Source of the DNA: Litsea cubeba
Lineage: Eukaryota > Streptophyta > Magnoliopsida > Laurales > Lauraceae
DNA: 64,000 bases
Assembly (NCBI GenBank): GCA_012931725.1
Contig: CM022948.1
Location: 67,812,320-67,876,319, forward strand
Reading direction: 5' to 3'
The notes below the pieces were generated by a model. The model searched no databases. It worked only from the letters and a program-made list of their open reading frames with translations, and had not been told where the DNA came from. Made by a program: the position numbers and the translations under genes. Below are positions 1 to 11,043 of this stretch, piece by piece; position 1 is the first letter of the stretch, and the number at the start of each line of letters is the position of its first letter.

Positions 1-187
1 GTAATTGATTGTGATTGATTATAATTAGGATTGTAATTAGGGAATTGGCCCTTATAAATATACAACAGTCGATCCTAAGAGGACACGACATTCAGCATAT
101 CTCTCTCTCTCTTTATTCTTTATGTTCAGGTATTTCATCTCTCCGACTATTACTTAATAGGTCCTGGGCGGCTGTCCTAGATGGGGG

Positions 188-629
188 ATGGAGAGCTACT
201 TCGGCTTGCCCAAAGATTTTGGATGCCTCCCATGCATTCTAAAGTTTAAGTTTGATGGTAGTTATCACAGTCTCTTAGGAGGGGTCGGTATAGGTGGTGT
301 TATAAGGGATTCTTTTGGTAATGTTGTTCGAAGGTTTGTGGGCCATAGGGAGGCTTCGGACGGCAAATGAAGCCGAAATGTATGCTTTTTTATTGATGGC
401 TGTCGGGAATACTTAAGTTGGATGGTTTTTGCGGCTATCATTTAAAGGAGATGTCTTTCTCAGCGATTCAGTGGGGTTCAAGGAAGATTTCATATCCTTG
501 GAGATTGGCAGATTGGGTTAAAGGATTTGCAGATATTTCTTCTCAACTTGAAGTTTCTTTCAACCATATTTTCCAAGAGGCTAACAAAATGGCTGATGGT
601 CTTGCTAAGAGGGAGTGTCTTTTGATTCT
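188..629 (+). pseudogene. LINE RNase H domain fragment (decayed)
   Basis: This is a remnant of the RNase H-like domain found at the 3' end of plant non-LTR retrotransposons and related reverse-transcriptase-like proteins. Conceptual translation shows KFDGS (first catalytic-Asp motif), a GGVIRDSFGN segment typical of the family, and after a frame change near 365 the end of the domain with FNHIFQEANKMADGLAKR, where the AD pair corresponds to the last catalytic Asp. The frames change and no start codon fits, so it is not functional. It runs directly into the assembly gap, so its 3' end cannot be seen. The first 187 bases show nothing else recognisable. Confidence 0.7.
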
Positions 630-729
630 NNNNNNNNNNNNNNNNNNNNNNNNNNNNNNNNNNNNNNNNNNNNNNNNNNNNNNNNNNNNNNNNNNNNNNN
701 NNNNNNNNNNNNNNNNNNNNNNNNNNNNN
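630..729. other. Assembly gap of 100 N
   Basis: Exactly 100 consecutive N bases, the usual placeholder for a scaffold gap of unknown length. It separates LINE sequence on the left from the first gag codons of a gypsy element on the right. The true distance may therefore be several kilobases, and the missing 5' LTR and primer-binding site probably belong here. Confidence 0.98.
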
Positions 730-752
730 AAATTTTCGAAAAAAAACTAACA

Positions 753-3700
753 ATGGCTTCACTAACCATTACTTTCGACGAAAGCAACCAACTCATGCTT
801 CAACAGAAGCAACCAACGCGCACCTACAAGCGCCCCATCAGCTGCCGAAGTGTCAACTCCCTCGGCAACTCTGTGAACTCCGGGTCGACCTCGACTCCCC
901 GGACTATCGTCTTCGGGACGCTGGGACCATTCCCACTTCCTGAGGAACAAGCTGCTCCCTCCAAGAAGCAGAAACTCGCCTCTCAACGTGTCACTACCGT
1001 GACACCAAACGAGTACAAGAAGGCCTGAAGCCCGTGGCAGCCCCACGAAGCCTCAACCTGCAAACAACCAGGTCTACCCCAAGACTTGGTCCCCAAGACC
1101 TTCACCAAAACAAAGAAGGTCCCAGGCATCCACTAAGCCAGCATCCTGGCCCCACTCAAGGAGAACCAGTTCTATCCTCTTGCTTACATGAAAGAGGAGA
1201 GACCCATCTCCAACCTGACTTCCAAGTCATCCCAGCATGAGCCGGCTGTTCCTACAAGCCCAAAATCAAGTCATGCATCACAAAGGCCTCCACAAGCATC
1301 TGCTAAGGCCTACAAATCTGCAGTTCGACCCTTCATATCTACAGGGGCCGAACTCACAAATTCCAAAGCTTCGCTTGCAAACTGGCGAAGGATAGGGTTC
1401 GCATCCTGTCCTTGCCCAGCTACAAAGAAGACAGACTCGCTGCTGCGCCCGAGGGAGCACATCCTTCATTGTCAAAGCCCAGTCAGAGCTGACCGAAGCT
1501 CAAATTGCTCGTCGTATACGCGCCGCGCGTCGTACCGACAAAGAGACTACAGAAGAAAGGACCCAGCCTCCCACACTTCAAGTCTCTCCCAAATGGGTCG
1601 AAAAAGAAAGACCCAACCAAAGTGCTGCCGTCCATATGGTTGGAAAAACCAGAAGGCGCCAAAAATCAGCAACAAAAATCCATGTCCGACGTCCAATGAC
1701 CCGCAGCGTCTCAAGGACAAGAAGACATTCAGAAGAATCCCCTGCTCCTTCAAGCAAAGGACAGCAGAGTGATCCTTCCTCAAGCTCCTCTTCAAAAAGA
1801 ATGAGCCCCAGCTCAGTCACCAGGACAGTTTCTTCGTTCGAATCACGAAGGATGAATGTCTTGGCTACAAATTCTGAGCCACCACCCCACAATCCACCTC
1901 CAGAAGATGCGATCACCCGCATCCAGCAGTTGGAACAGGGCCAGCAGAGGATTGAAACTCTGATGGAAAACCTTCTCCTCGCCTTCCAAAATCAGGCGAA
2001 CAATGAACCTCCTCCGAATCATCAAGACGACGAGGTAAATAGAGAAGAAAATGAGTCACGCGCCCTTACCAAAAAGGACGTAGACGGTATCCTCGCCAAA
2101 GCAAAAGAAGAGGATATACTCAAGGAGCATGGGATCAAGCCACCATATCCCTTATGGATGGACTCGGTCCCGTTCCCCACCAAATTCAAGCATCCTACTC
2201 TCCAAACATATACGGGGAAAGGATCAGCCAGACAGCACGTCATCCACTTCAAGATCCTGACGGGAGCTATCGCGGATCAAGATGCACTCAAGATCCGCCT
2301 CTTTGCAAGTACCCCTAAAAGGTACGGCCTTCGATTGGTACTCCACTCTGCCGGAGGACTCAATCCAAAATTGGGCCATGCTAGAGACACGCTTCCTGAC
2401 TCACTTCAAAGGTGAGGATCATCCCGCTACTATGGCTCAGCTGTGCAGCCTAAAACAGGGGGAGAATGAATCAACATATGACTTCATTCACAAGTGGAAA
2501 GCAATGGCATACAAATGCTCTGATGTATTGCCACAAGCGTCGCTAGTCGACATCTGCCGAAACAACATGAGAGCCAGAATCCGCTCCATGATCATCGGCA
2601 ACAAATCAAAAAACCTGGGAGAACTCCTAGAAGCTTCCATGGAAGCTGAAACGGTGATTAAAGACCTCAACAGTCAGAAATCATCAAGAAAAGAGCCAAC
2701 CGCCATTGCAACCTCTAAACCAAAGAAGAAAGAGGTCCTCAATGTGCAGACCAAGCCAGCTCCTCAGCCACCAAAGAAAGCTGAAAACAAAGCTGCTGGT
2801 AAGAGACCTGAACTCTCTGATGCCTTCAAAGAACGAGTAGAGAAGAAATACCCGTTTGATGAAGATGTTGATGAAATCTTCGGGGCTCTTGTGGCAAACG
2901 GCAAGCTCACCTTGCCTGAACCAAAAAGACCGGGTGATGTTGGCAAAACCAACGATCCTCGGTACTGTCCATACCACCAGATGATCTCGCATCCTCTCAA
3001 TCAATGCTTCGTTGTGAGAGAGAAAATAAATGAGATGTGGAAAAACGGAGTCATCACCTTTGACAAAAACTATGGGTCTGCCTCCGTCAACATGGTGACA
3101 TGTGGACAAACATCAAGATCACCGAAGAAGAAGATCACTACTTCCTTCAAGGTGATAAACTCAATCGAAGCGTCCGAGGAACTGGTTCCTTACCCGACAC
3201 CAGACGGACAACCGATATGGGTACATCCCGATCTCCTGGAAGATGAAAATTGGGAGGTCGTGAAAATAAAGCCTACAGCTCAACAGCGAAGGCAGGCTAG
3301 GAAACATCTCCTCAAGCTCAAACGGCAAGAGAAGACCCAGCCAAAACTAGAGGTCAAAGAAAAGGCAGAGGCTTCCTCTACCGCTTCACTGGAGGTAACA
3401 AAAACATCCCTTCCAGAGACTTCAAAGGGGGTAAGGAAATTCACTCTCAGTGATTTCATGCCACCTCAATTCAGAGAAGCCATGCAGGAGACATCATACT
3501 CTTGCAATTCGGTAGTTGGATTCTCCATTGATGGATACGAGTCCAGCGACACCGATGATGGATTCGAATCCAACTACACAGATGAGTGGGAGGAGTCCCT
3601 TGAAACAGGAGAATATCTCTCCGATGAAGAATGGGTTCCTGAATCTCATCTTATGCCAGTAATCTGGTATAACCCCCTACAGCCACAAGGATCCTGGTCT

Positions 3701-6061
3701 GATGATGAAGAAGACCAAGAGGCTGTACAAGAAAATGCTGCTGACCCAGCACCTCTCATCACTCCAGTGGAAATCAACAATGTTGAGCCACAAAGAGATG
3801 ATGAAGAAGAAGATCCGGCTCCCATGCCTGATCTTGAAGAATATGCAAGGATCTTGCAGCGACTCGCTCTAGAACAAGAGCAAGAACGCGTCAACGAGCC
3901 TCCTCGCAATCCAGAGCCTGAAGTCCCTGAAGACCACCAGGTACATCCTCCCTTAACTCCTGAAAATGGAGAAAATTGCTGGATAGACGATCCTCTCACA
4001 TCCGAGGATGAGTCTGACTCCGATCAGGCAACGTCTCCCGTCAGAGCTTCCTGTAATGTGATAATTCGGGATTATAGCTCTTCCGAAGCATCGTCTGATG
4101 AGAGCACTTACACTCCGGCGACGCCTAGCAATGTATCTTCTGGAGCCACCTCGTCTCACGTGACTTTCACTGAGATGACACCCTCTCAGGTTTCTTCTCC
4201 TGAGACTGTGACTTCAAAGTTCACACCCTTCCTGACTGAAGAATTCCCAGCTATTGATGCTTGGGACGATGAATTAGTCAACGAAGAAGAAAGATTGCTG
4301 GATGCTGTTCAGGACTTGTTCCCGGAAAATGCTCCATGCAACACAATCACTGAGGATGGTAACTCTGCTGCTGATGCATCCTCAGCAAATGAAAAACGAC
4401 AGCCTCTTGATCCTGAAGACAATCTTCCAAACGAAGACCCTTCTCAAGAAGCTCTCGAAGTTGGTAGAGGCACCCGCTCTGGCCGGGACTACCACAAAAA
4501 TTACAACCAATCTTCCTTTACATATGTAAATCCTTCGGGAAAAGATGTTGTAAGCGCCCCTAGTGGCAACAATGATGAACATGCAGGCCCTAAGGAGGCT
4601 TTCAAGTATGACTTGATTGAACACTTCAAGCACATACCTGCACGTCTGCACATCCTAGATTTGTTGCGAATGTCTCCGCACACTCGTGATAATCTCATCT
4701 CAGAATTACAAAAACTGAATGAGGATGTCGACAAACATGCCCCGCAAGTCCTCCAAATTGAAATGGATTACCGGGTCAAAAACTCAGAAGCCTCCTCAAA
4801 GGGAGAAAAGAAGAAAACTGAGGGATCATGCATTGAATGCCTCTCGGTTAAAAAAGCAGCCAGTGCAACCATCGCCTTCACAAAGGACGACCTCCTACTT
4901 GGCGAAACCAGGCATAACCGACCCCTGTACTTCACAGGGTATATCAAGGAAATGCCTATGCATAGAGTTCAGATCGACCCAGGTTCTGCACTCAACCTTA
5001 TCTCCACATCGGCTCTTGAAGAGTTGGGCATCCCACCCAGCAAACTGAGCCACACATCTGTATCTATCTTTGGATACGATGGGAGTACTCAAAGGCCTAT
5101 CGGCAAAATCAGGTTCAAATTGCAGATCGGTGATCTTATCTCTGAGGTCACAGTGTATGCAATAAAGACCCCTTCATGCTACAACATCCTTCTCGGACGC
5201 CCTTGGATCCATGAGAATGGTGTTGTCCCTTCAACTCTACATCAATGCATCAAGTTTGTTGGCGACGACGGCATGATACATCGAGTCTTTGCGGATAGAA
5301 AACCCTTCAAAGGTAAAGAAATCCACTTCGCAGACTCACAGATGTATGAAGGTGAAAAAGAAGAAGAGGAGAAGCATACAGCATCCTTTGCCGAAAGTCT
5401 CCAGAAAGATAAAGGCAAAGCTCCTCAACAATCACCGGAAGAAAACAAACCATCCGGTAAATCTGAAGAGAGCATGCAAACTCCCTTCATCATCTCCCTC
5501 AAATCTTCAAAGCCTTTGGTCATCACAACTAAAGTGAAGAAGGCAAAACAAAAGCCTGGGGGCAAATTTGTTGTCTCTTTCGTGTCTATCATGCAAGACA
5601 CGGACTCGGATTCAGAGCCAGAAGACGACACATCGTCAAGCCAAGCTGACACTCAGCAAGTTCAGCCTGCTCTTACTCCAATGGAGACAACTTCTGACAT
5701 AGAAGATCCTACGTCAGCTTCCTTCGTTGTTCCAGCAACTTCAACAAAGGAAAAGCCGATCTTCTTCCATAGATCGGATGCTTCTTCATCAAACTCCATG
5801 CTTGAACCTTTCCAAAATAAAGGTACGCCTCAACTATCCTTATACAGTTCTGTGGCACAAGCTATTATGAAGAAAATGGGCTATGACGCTCAAAACCCAG
5901 TCGGTTTGGGAGAAGGACGCGGTATTCTCACACCATTGGGGCCCGTCTTGACCAAAAGCCAGCTGGAAGATTGGAGACTCTACGGCTATGTAGAAAAGTC
6001 TTCACACGGGTTAGGGTATGATCCTGACACTCCCCTTGAGACAGTTGACACAAAGGCTTAA
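753..6061 (+). pseudogene. gag: gag-protease-G-patch region of gypsy element (frameshifted)
   Basis: The likely gag start is ATG at 753 (MASLTIT...); that frame stops at 1026-1028. Gag coding resumes in two further frames (about 1188-1772 and 1636-2415). At the CCCC run 2312-2315 a one-base gain shifts it again into a frame open from 2282 to 6061 (1,259 codons). That long frame holds the rest of the capsid domain, a zinc-finger-like motif with the pattern CPYHxxxxHxxxxC near residues 228-247, a very acidic linker rich in Asp, Glu, Ser and Pro, a pepsin-like protease with IDPGSALN (catalytic Asp about residue 899, nt 4976) and a later LLGRPW, and a G-patch-like segment KKMGYD...GLGEGRG (about residues 1191-1225). 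Retroelement Gag packages RNA and the protease matures it. With three breaks upstream this copy cannot make full-length Gag. Confidence 0.8.
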
Positions 6062-9000
6062 AAGTCAATATACTGACCAAGCCTCAACATCTCAAGTCCA
6101 TGAAGACATCGATCTCCCTGGATATCTCTTTGATGAGTCACCTGACAAAGATCCAGGAAGCTCATCCAATTGGCACGATTTCTCCGAAAATGAAGAGGAG
6201 TTGTCCGATGGCACAGACGTGTGGACTTCTGACCCAGAAGAACCCTCATCTCCAAAAGAAGTAGCCTACTTCGACTCGGTTTCAACAGGCGATTGGGATC
6301 ATCTCATAGCAAGCCTTGGGAAAATTACCGATCAAGAAGACCCGTGGAAAGGAACAAAACCTTGGTCTGGAAATGCCCTTGAAACCCCAGAAGGTTTCGT
6401 TGAGCTGGAAGCCTCCGAAAATATTGTGGAGGAACCACCTTCGAACCTTCCAACAGAAGATCCTGTTCAAAAGATAGACTTGGGAACACCAGATAACCCA
6501 CGTCCTGTATTCATAAGCAAGAATATAAAGGATGATGAGTTACCCGAGTATATCGCTTTTCTTCGTGAGTTCGTTGATTGCTTTGCATGGTCTTATGCTG
6601 AAATGCCAGGCTTAGACCCCAAAATAGCAGTTCACAAACTCAATCTTCAAGAAGACATCAAGCCTGTCAAGCAAGGCCAAAGAAGATTCCGTCCAGATGT
6701 GATGGATAAAATTGAACAAGAAGTTCAAAAACTCAAAAGCGTCGGCTTCATCCGTGAGGAACAACATCCTGAATGGTTGGCCAACATTGTCCCCGTGACA
6801 AAGAAAAATGGGCAGATCAGGGTCTGTATTGACTATAGAGACCTGAATGGCGCATGCCCAAAAGATGAATTTCCGCTCCCCATACCAGAGGTAATGATTG
6901 ATAATACCTGTGGATTCGAGCGAATGACATTCATGGATGGTTTCTCTGGCTACAATCAGATAAAGATGCATCCTGAGGATGAAAAACATACATCCTTTCG
7001 AACCCCATTTGGCGTGTATTGCTACACTGTCATGCCATTCGGTTTGAAGAATGCTGGTGCCACATATCAGAGGGCTATGATGAAAATATTCCAAGATATG
7101 CAGCACAAGACGGTTGAATGTTACGTTGATGACCTCGCCGTCAAAAGCAAAAGAAAAGAAGATCATCTCGAAAACCTTCGAGAAGTCTTCCTCCGGCTTC
7201 GCAAACACAAACTGCGAATGAATCCATTGAAATGCTTCTTCGGCGTCTCGTCGGGTAAGTTCCTCGGATTCTTAGTTCGGAAAGCTGGAATAGAGCTTGA
7301 CCCCATAAAAGTCAAAGCCATTCTAGAAATGCCCTCTCCAAGAACCTTGAGAGAACTCAAAGGGCTTCAAGGGAGATTAGCCTACATCAGACGGTTCATC
7401 TCCAATCTTTCGGGGAAATGCCGTCCATTCTCCCGGTTGATGAAAAAAGGTGTAAACTTTGTCTGGGATGCTGACTGTGAAGCTGCTTTCCAAGACATCA
7501 AGTCATACCTGACAAAACCTCCAGTGTTAGCTGCTCCTACCACTGGAAAACCATTCATCTTGTACACAAGAGCCCTTGATCACTCTCTGGGAGCTCTGCT
7601 TGCGCAAGAAAATGATCAAAGAAAAGAAGCTGCTCTATATTACCTCAGCCGCATGCTAGTAGGTGCAGAGCATCGCTACTCTCCAGTCGAAAAAGAATGT
7701 CTTGCAGTGATGTTCGCCGTACAAAAGCTGCGTCACTACTTGCTTTCCAACACAGTCTACCTGGTCTCGAGGGTCAACCTCTTGAAGGTCCTTGTCACAA
7801 AGGCAGGTTCTCTCAATGCTCGACTGGCAAAATGGTCCATCCTTCTGTCACAATTTGATATTAGGTATGTACCACAAAAAGCAATCAAAGGGCAAGCTCT
7901 AGCGGACTTCCTCGCAGAGCATCCATTGCCTAAAGATTCTCCACTCAGAGATGATCTCCCAGACGAACCAGTCTACAATGTGGAGACTTTCTCACAAAGT
8001 GCCTCCTGGGACATGTACTTTGACGGTGCAACCAGGACAAATGAAAAAAGACAGCTGATCTCGGGAGTTGGCATCCTCTTTGTTAGCCCCGACAAATACA
8101 TGATTCCACACGCTTTCTCGCTACTGGAACCATGCACAAACAATGCAGCTGAATATCAAGCTCTGATCTTAGGATTGGAACTCGCCATCGAATCCGGTAT
8201 CACCATGCTGGAAGTCTTTGGAGACTCTCAACTGATCGTCAACCAGATGAATCAGAAATTTGAAGTCAGAAAGCCAGATTTGCTGCCCTACTACAACAAG
8301 GCACAATCACTTCTGCAAAAGTTTGACATCTGTCACATCACCCACATTCGTAGAGGTGAAAACATACGTGCAGATGCCCTAGCCGGACTTGCCGCATCCA
8401 TGGCAATCCAGGAAGGGGAAAACATGCAAGTCACAGTGTGCGAAAGAAGAATCCTTCCTCCTCTTAACACACACCAAGCAGTTGCTGAATGCCACCAAGT
8501 GGTCGGAAGTCGGATTTCAATCCTTCAAACTTCAATTGGCGACTGGAGGGATCCGTTCATTGATTACATTATGTTCGGAATCCTACCTGAAGATCCAAAA
8601 GAACGGGTAAGCATCCAAAGGCGAACCCCAAGCTTCCATTTGGATATTCCTTCAAAAATCCTTTACAGGAAATCCTTCAACGGAGTACTTCTACGCTGCT
8701 TGTCACAACAAGAGGCTGAAGAAACACTCAAAGAAGTTCATGCTGGTCTTTGTGGAGCTCATCAGGCTGGACCTAAGCTCTATGATCAGATAAAAAGGTT
8801 AGGATATTACTGGCCTACCATGGTAGCTGACGCAATGCAATTTGCTAAGCGCTGCCAACAATGCCAAGTTCATGGAGATTACATTCACATGCCTCCAGAA
8901 TGGCTGCATCCTACAGCGATCTCATGGCCTTTCGAAGCCTGGGGTATGGACATCATAGGTCCTATTTCTCCCCCTTCAAGCAAAGGTCATCGCTTCATCT

Positions 9001-9800
9001 TCGCCGCTACGGATTATTTCTCCAAGTGGTCAGAAGCATTTGCGTTTAACGAAATGAAGACCTCATCAGTCCTTCAGTTCCTGCGCACCAACATCATTTG
9101 TCGTTTCGGCATACCCAAAAGATTCGTCCATGATAACGGACCACAGTTCCGGGATCATCGATTCTACAGGTTCTGCGACAAATACAAAATCCAAAGCTGT
9201 CCTTCGACTCCATACAATCCGGCAGCAAACGGGTTAGCAGAAGCTTTCAACAAGACACTCTGCAAAATCCTCAAAAAAATGGTCTCTAATCACAAAAGAG
9301 ACTGGAGCGACAAAATGTCTGAAGCTTTGTGGGCCTATCGAACCACTGTTCGAGGACCAACCCATAGCACACCATTCTCCTTGGTCTATGGATGCGAAGC
9401 TGTCGTGCCCTTGGAAGTACAAATTCCTTCCTTGAGGGTATCCTTGCAAAATGACATGACTCAAGAAAGCAATGTCAAATTGCGACTCCATGAGCTGGAC
9501 AATCTCGATGAGAGACGGCTCGAAGCTCAACAAAGCATTGAACTTTACCAAGCACGCATGGCGGGATCTTTCGATAAAAAGGTCAGGCAACGCGCCTACA
9601 AAAAGAATGACTTGGTTCTTGCGGTAAAAAGACCAATGGTCTTCGCTCACAAGTCCAAAGGCAAATTTGAGCCAAAATGGGAGGGACCCTACGTCATCGA
9701 CAAAGTTTTCTTCAACGGCGCATACGCACTCCTAAACATGGAAGGTGACAGATGTATGCTGCCCATCAATGGCAAGTTCTTAAAGCGGTACTACCCTTGA
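6018..9800 (+). CDS. pol: Pol polyprotein: RT, two RNase H domains, integrase
   Basis: An open frame of 1,260 codons starting 44 nt inside the end of the preceding gag-protease frame, in a +1 relation to it. An acidic N-terminal linker (1-150) continues the gag-side linker. Reverse transcriptase spans about 205-430 with YVDD at 369-372. The first RNase H (about 510-630) has lost the usual first-Asp motif (LYTRALD instead of a DAS-type motif). A second, archaeal-type RNase H (about 663-795) keeps all four acidic positions: D669, E712, D736 and D786. Integrase follows with H908, H915, C946, C949 zinc ligands and the D978-D1039-E1075 triad, the last pair in the standard D(35)E spacing. A C-terminal GPY-like stretch (WEGPYVI) is at about 1221-1227. 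It would copy the element's RNA and insert the cDNA. All core catalytic residues are present, so it could be active in trans if translated. Confidence 0.93.
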   Translation: MILTLPLRQLTQRLKSQYTDQASTSQVHEDIDLPGYLFDESPDKDPGSSSNWHDFSENEEELSDGTDVWTSDPEEPSSPKEVAYFDSVSTGDWDHLIASLGKITDQEDPWKGTKPWSGNALETPEGFVELEASENIVEEPPSNLPTEDPVQKIDLGTPDNPRPVFISKNIKDDELPEYIAFLREFVDCFAWSYAEMPGLDPKIAVHKLNLQEDIKPVKQGQRRFRPDVMDKIEQEVQKLKSVGFIREEQHPEWLANIVPVTKKNGQIRVCIDYRDLNGACPKDEFPLPIPEVMIDNTCGFERMTFMDGFSGYNQIKMHPEDEKHTSFRTPFGVYCYTVMPFGLKNAGATYQRAMMKIFQDMQHKTVECYVDDLAVKSKRKEDHLENLREVFLRLRKHKLRMNPLKCFFGVSSGKFLGFLVRKAGIELDPIKVKAILEMPSPRTLRELKGLQGRLAYIRRFISNLSGKCRPFSRLMKKGVNFVWDADCEAAFQDIKSYLTKPPVLAAPTTGKPFILYTRALDHSLGALLAQENDQRKEAALYYLSRMLVGAEHRYSPVEKECLAVMFAVQKLRHYLLSNTVYLVSRVNLLKVLVTKAGSLNARLAKWSILLSQFDIRYVPQKAIKGQALADFLAEHPLPKDSPLRDDLPDEPVYNVETFSQSASWDMYFDGATRTNEKRQLISGVGILFVSPDKYMIPHAFSLLEPCTNNAAEYQALILGLELAIESGITMLEVFGDSQLIVNQMNQKFEVRKPDLLPYYNKAQSLLQKFDICHITHIRRGENIRADALAGLAASMAIQEGENMQVTVCERRILPPLNTHQAVAECHQVVGSRISILQTSIGDWRDPFIDYIMFGILPEDPKERVSIQRRTPSFHLDIPSKILYRKSFNGVLLRCLSQQEAEETLKEVHAGLCGAHQAGPKLYDQIKRLGYYWPTMVADAMQFAKRCQQCQVHGDYIHMPPEWLHPTAISWPFEAWGMDIIGPISPPSSKGHRFIFAATDYFSKWSEAFAFNEMKTSSVLQFLRTNIICRFGIPKRFVHDNGPQFRDHRFYRFCDKYKIQSCPSTPYNPAANGLAEAFNKTLCKILKKMVSNHKRDWSDKMSEALWAYRTTVRGPTHSTPFSLVYGCEAVVPLEVQIPSLRVSLQNDMTQESNVKLRLHELDNLDERRLEAQQSIELYQARMAGSFDKKVRQRAYKKNDLVLAVKRPMVFAHKSKGKFEPKWEGPYVIDKVFFNGAYALLNMEGDRCMLPINGKFLKRYYP

Positions 9801-10161
9801 AGACTTACCCAACTGGGTAAGAGCAATACCTGTACGGCCAAAACCGGTTTCCAGGTACACGCTCGCCAAGACCCACCCTTTTTTAGAATTTTCATATCAA
9901 TGTTGAAATTTCTAGAAATCTAAAACAATGCTTACTTTCATCGTTTCATTGTTCAAACAAAATCCAAGTTTAGGAACCTTTCCCTAACTTGACCAAAATT
10001 TTCAACCTTGAACCCAAATTCATAGTTTGAAACAAAATCCGGATTCAGGGATTTCCACCCTAGTCCACCCTGCCTTTTACCACCAAAATGGTTTTAGGTC
10101 AAAACTTATGACCCTCGTGTCTTTAACAAAAAAAAAAAAAAAAATGGTTTTTCAAAAACCC
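9801..10161 (+). other. Post-pol leader of the gypsy 3' non-coding region
   Basis: No ORF or domain is seen. The stretch is AT-rich, with short imperfect repeats of 'aaaatccaagttt'-like words and an A18-type run at about 10,129-10,143, and leads into the first hairpin array. Confidence 0.5.
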
Positions 10162-10612
10162 GCGAGGAAGCGACACTTAGTCGATACTCGCACAATCGGA
10201 AGCAAGCGAACCACGTTCGACACTTCCAAAATCGCAGGGAATCGACATTTCGTCGATACTTGCAAAATCAAAAACGTGGAGACGCAACATTTCAGTTGAT
10301 ATCCACAACCCAAATTTCAAGGTTCGAAAAAACCTAAAAACCATGGAGACGCAACATTTCAGTTGATATCCATAACTCAAAGGTTCGAGAAAACCACAAA
10401 TTTCAAAAATCGTGGGGAAACGACATCAAGTCAGTACCCGCAAACCAAAATTTTTGAAAAGCAAGGATGCGACATTCCATCGATACTTGCACCCAAATCC
10501 GCGAGGATGCGACATTCCATCGATACTCGCAATCGAATGAGCAAGGATGCGACATTCCATCGATACTTGCAAGAACATTCAGCAGGGAGGCGACTTTTAG
10601 GTCGATACTTGC
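10162..10612 (+). repeat. Tandem array of ten covarying hairpins
   Basis: Ten units share one layout: 5-nt arm, 4-nt spacer, 4-nt inner arm, 5-6-nt loop, inner arm, 3-nt spacer, outer arm. Outer arm pairs, with positions: GCGAG/CTCGC (10162, 10187), GGAAG/CTTCC (10198, 10223), GCAGG/CTTGC (10234, 10259), GTGGA/TCCAC (10276, 10302), ATGGA/TCCAT (10343, 10369), GTGGG/CCCGC (10412, 10437), GCAAG/CTTGC (10461, 10486), GCGAG/CTCGC (10501, 10526), GCAAG/CTTGC (10541, 10566), GCAGG/CTTGC (10582, 10608). Inner pairs are CGAC/GTCG, CAAC/GTTG or CGAA/TTCG; three units have CGAC/ATCG with one mismatch, and the 10412 unit has CGAC/GTCA with one mismatch. The stems vary in sequence but stay paired, using G-T wobbles in three. 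The function is unknown. Confidence 0.85.
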
Positions 10613-10627
10613 ATTTTTTGAAAACCA

Positions 10628-10960
10628 AACCGGCTATTAATGCCATCAAAACAGGCTATAAATGCCACAAACCGGCTATCAATGCCACCAAAACAAAACC
10701 GGCTATCAATGCCACAAACAAAAAAAAAAAAAACTTGGATTTCAAAAAAGGCTATCAATGCCACCAAACAAACAGGCTATCAATGCCACCAAAAACCGGC
10801 TATAGATGCCACAAAAACAACCGGCTATCAATGCCACCAAACTGGCTATAGATGCCACGAACAAAAAAAAACAGGCTATCAATGCCACAAGAAAGCTGGC
10901 TCTCATGCCAAAATTGGCTTCCATGCCACAAACAAAAACCTGGCTTTCATGCCAAAACAA
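10628..10960 (+). repeat. GGCTATCAATGCC short tandem repeats
   Basis: About 13 copies of a unit of roughly 20-25 bp built on GGC-TATCAAT-GCC, separated by A/C-rich spacers. Each has a 3-bp GGC/GCC inverted repeat around a 7-nt centre. The last copies change to TGGC...GCCA forms with other centres (ctctcat, tttcat). The 13-mer GGCTATAAATGCC at about 10,651 also occurs in the 3' LTR at about 19,175, linking this array to the LTR array. Confidence 0.8.
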
Positions 10961-11043
10961 TCATTTGACAAAAGATTTTCACAAAATGACAACCTTTTGA
11001 TCAAATCCCATTTAGCAATTACTTTTATCACAAAAAGATTAAA

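Noticed and set aside
10162..10960. CRISPR-like array of direct repeats
   Set aside because: Plant nuclear context, inside a gypsy element, with variable repeat arms and no constant repeat; it is a tandem hairpin array.
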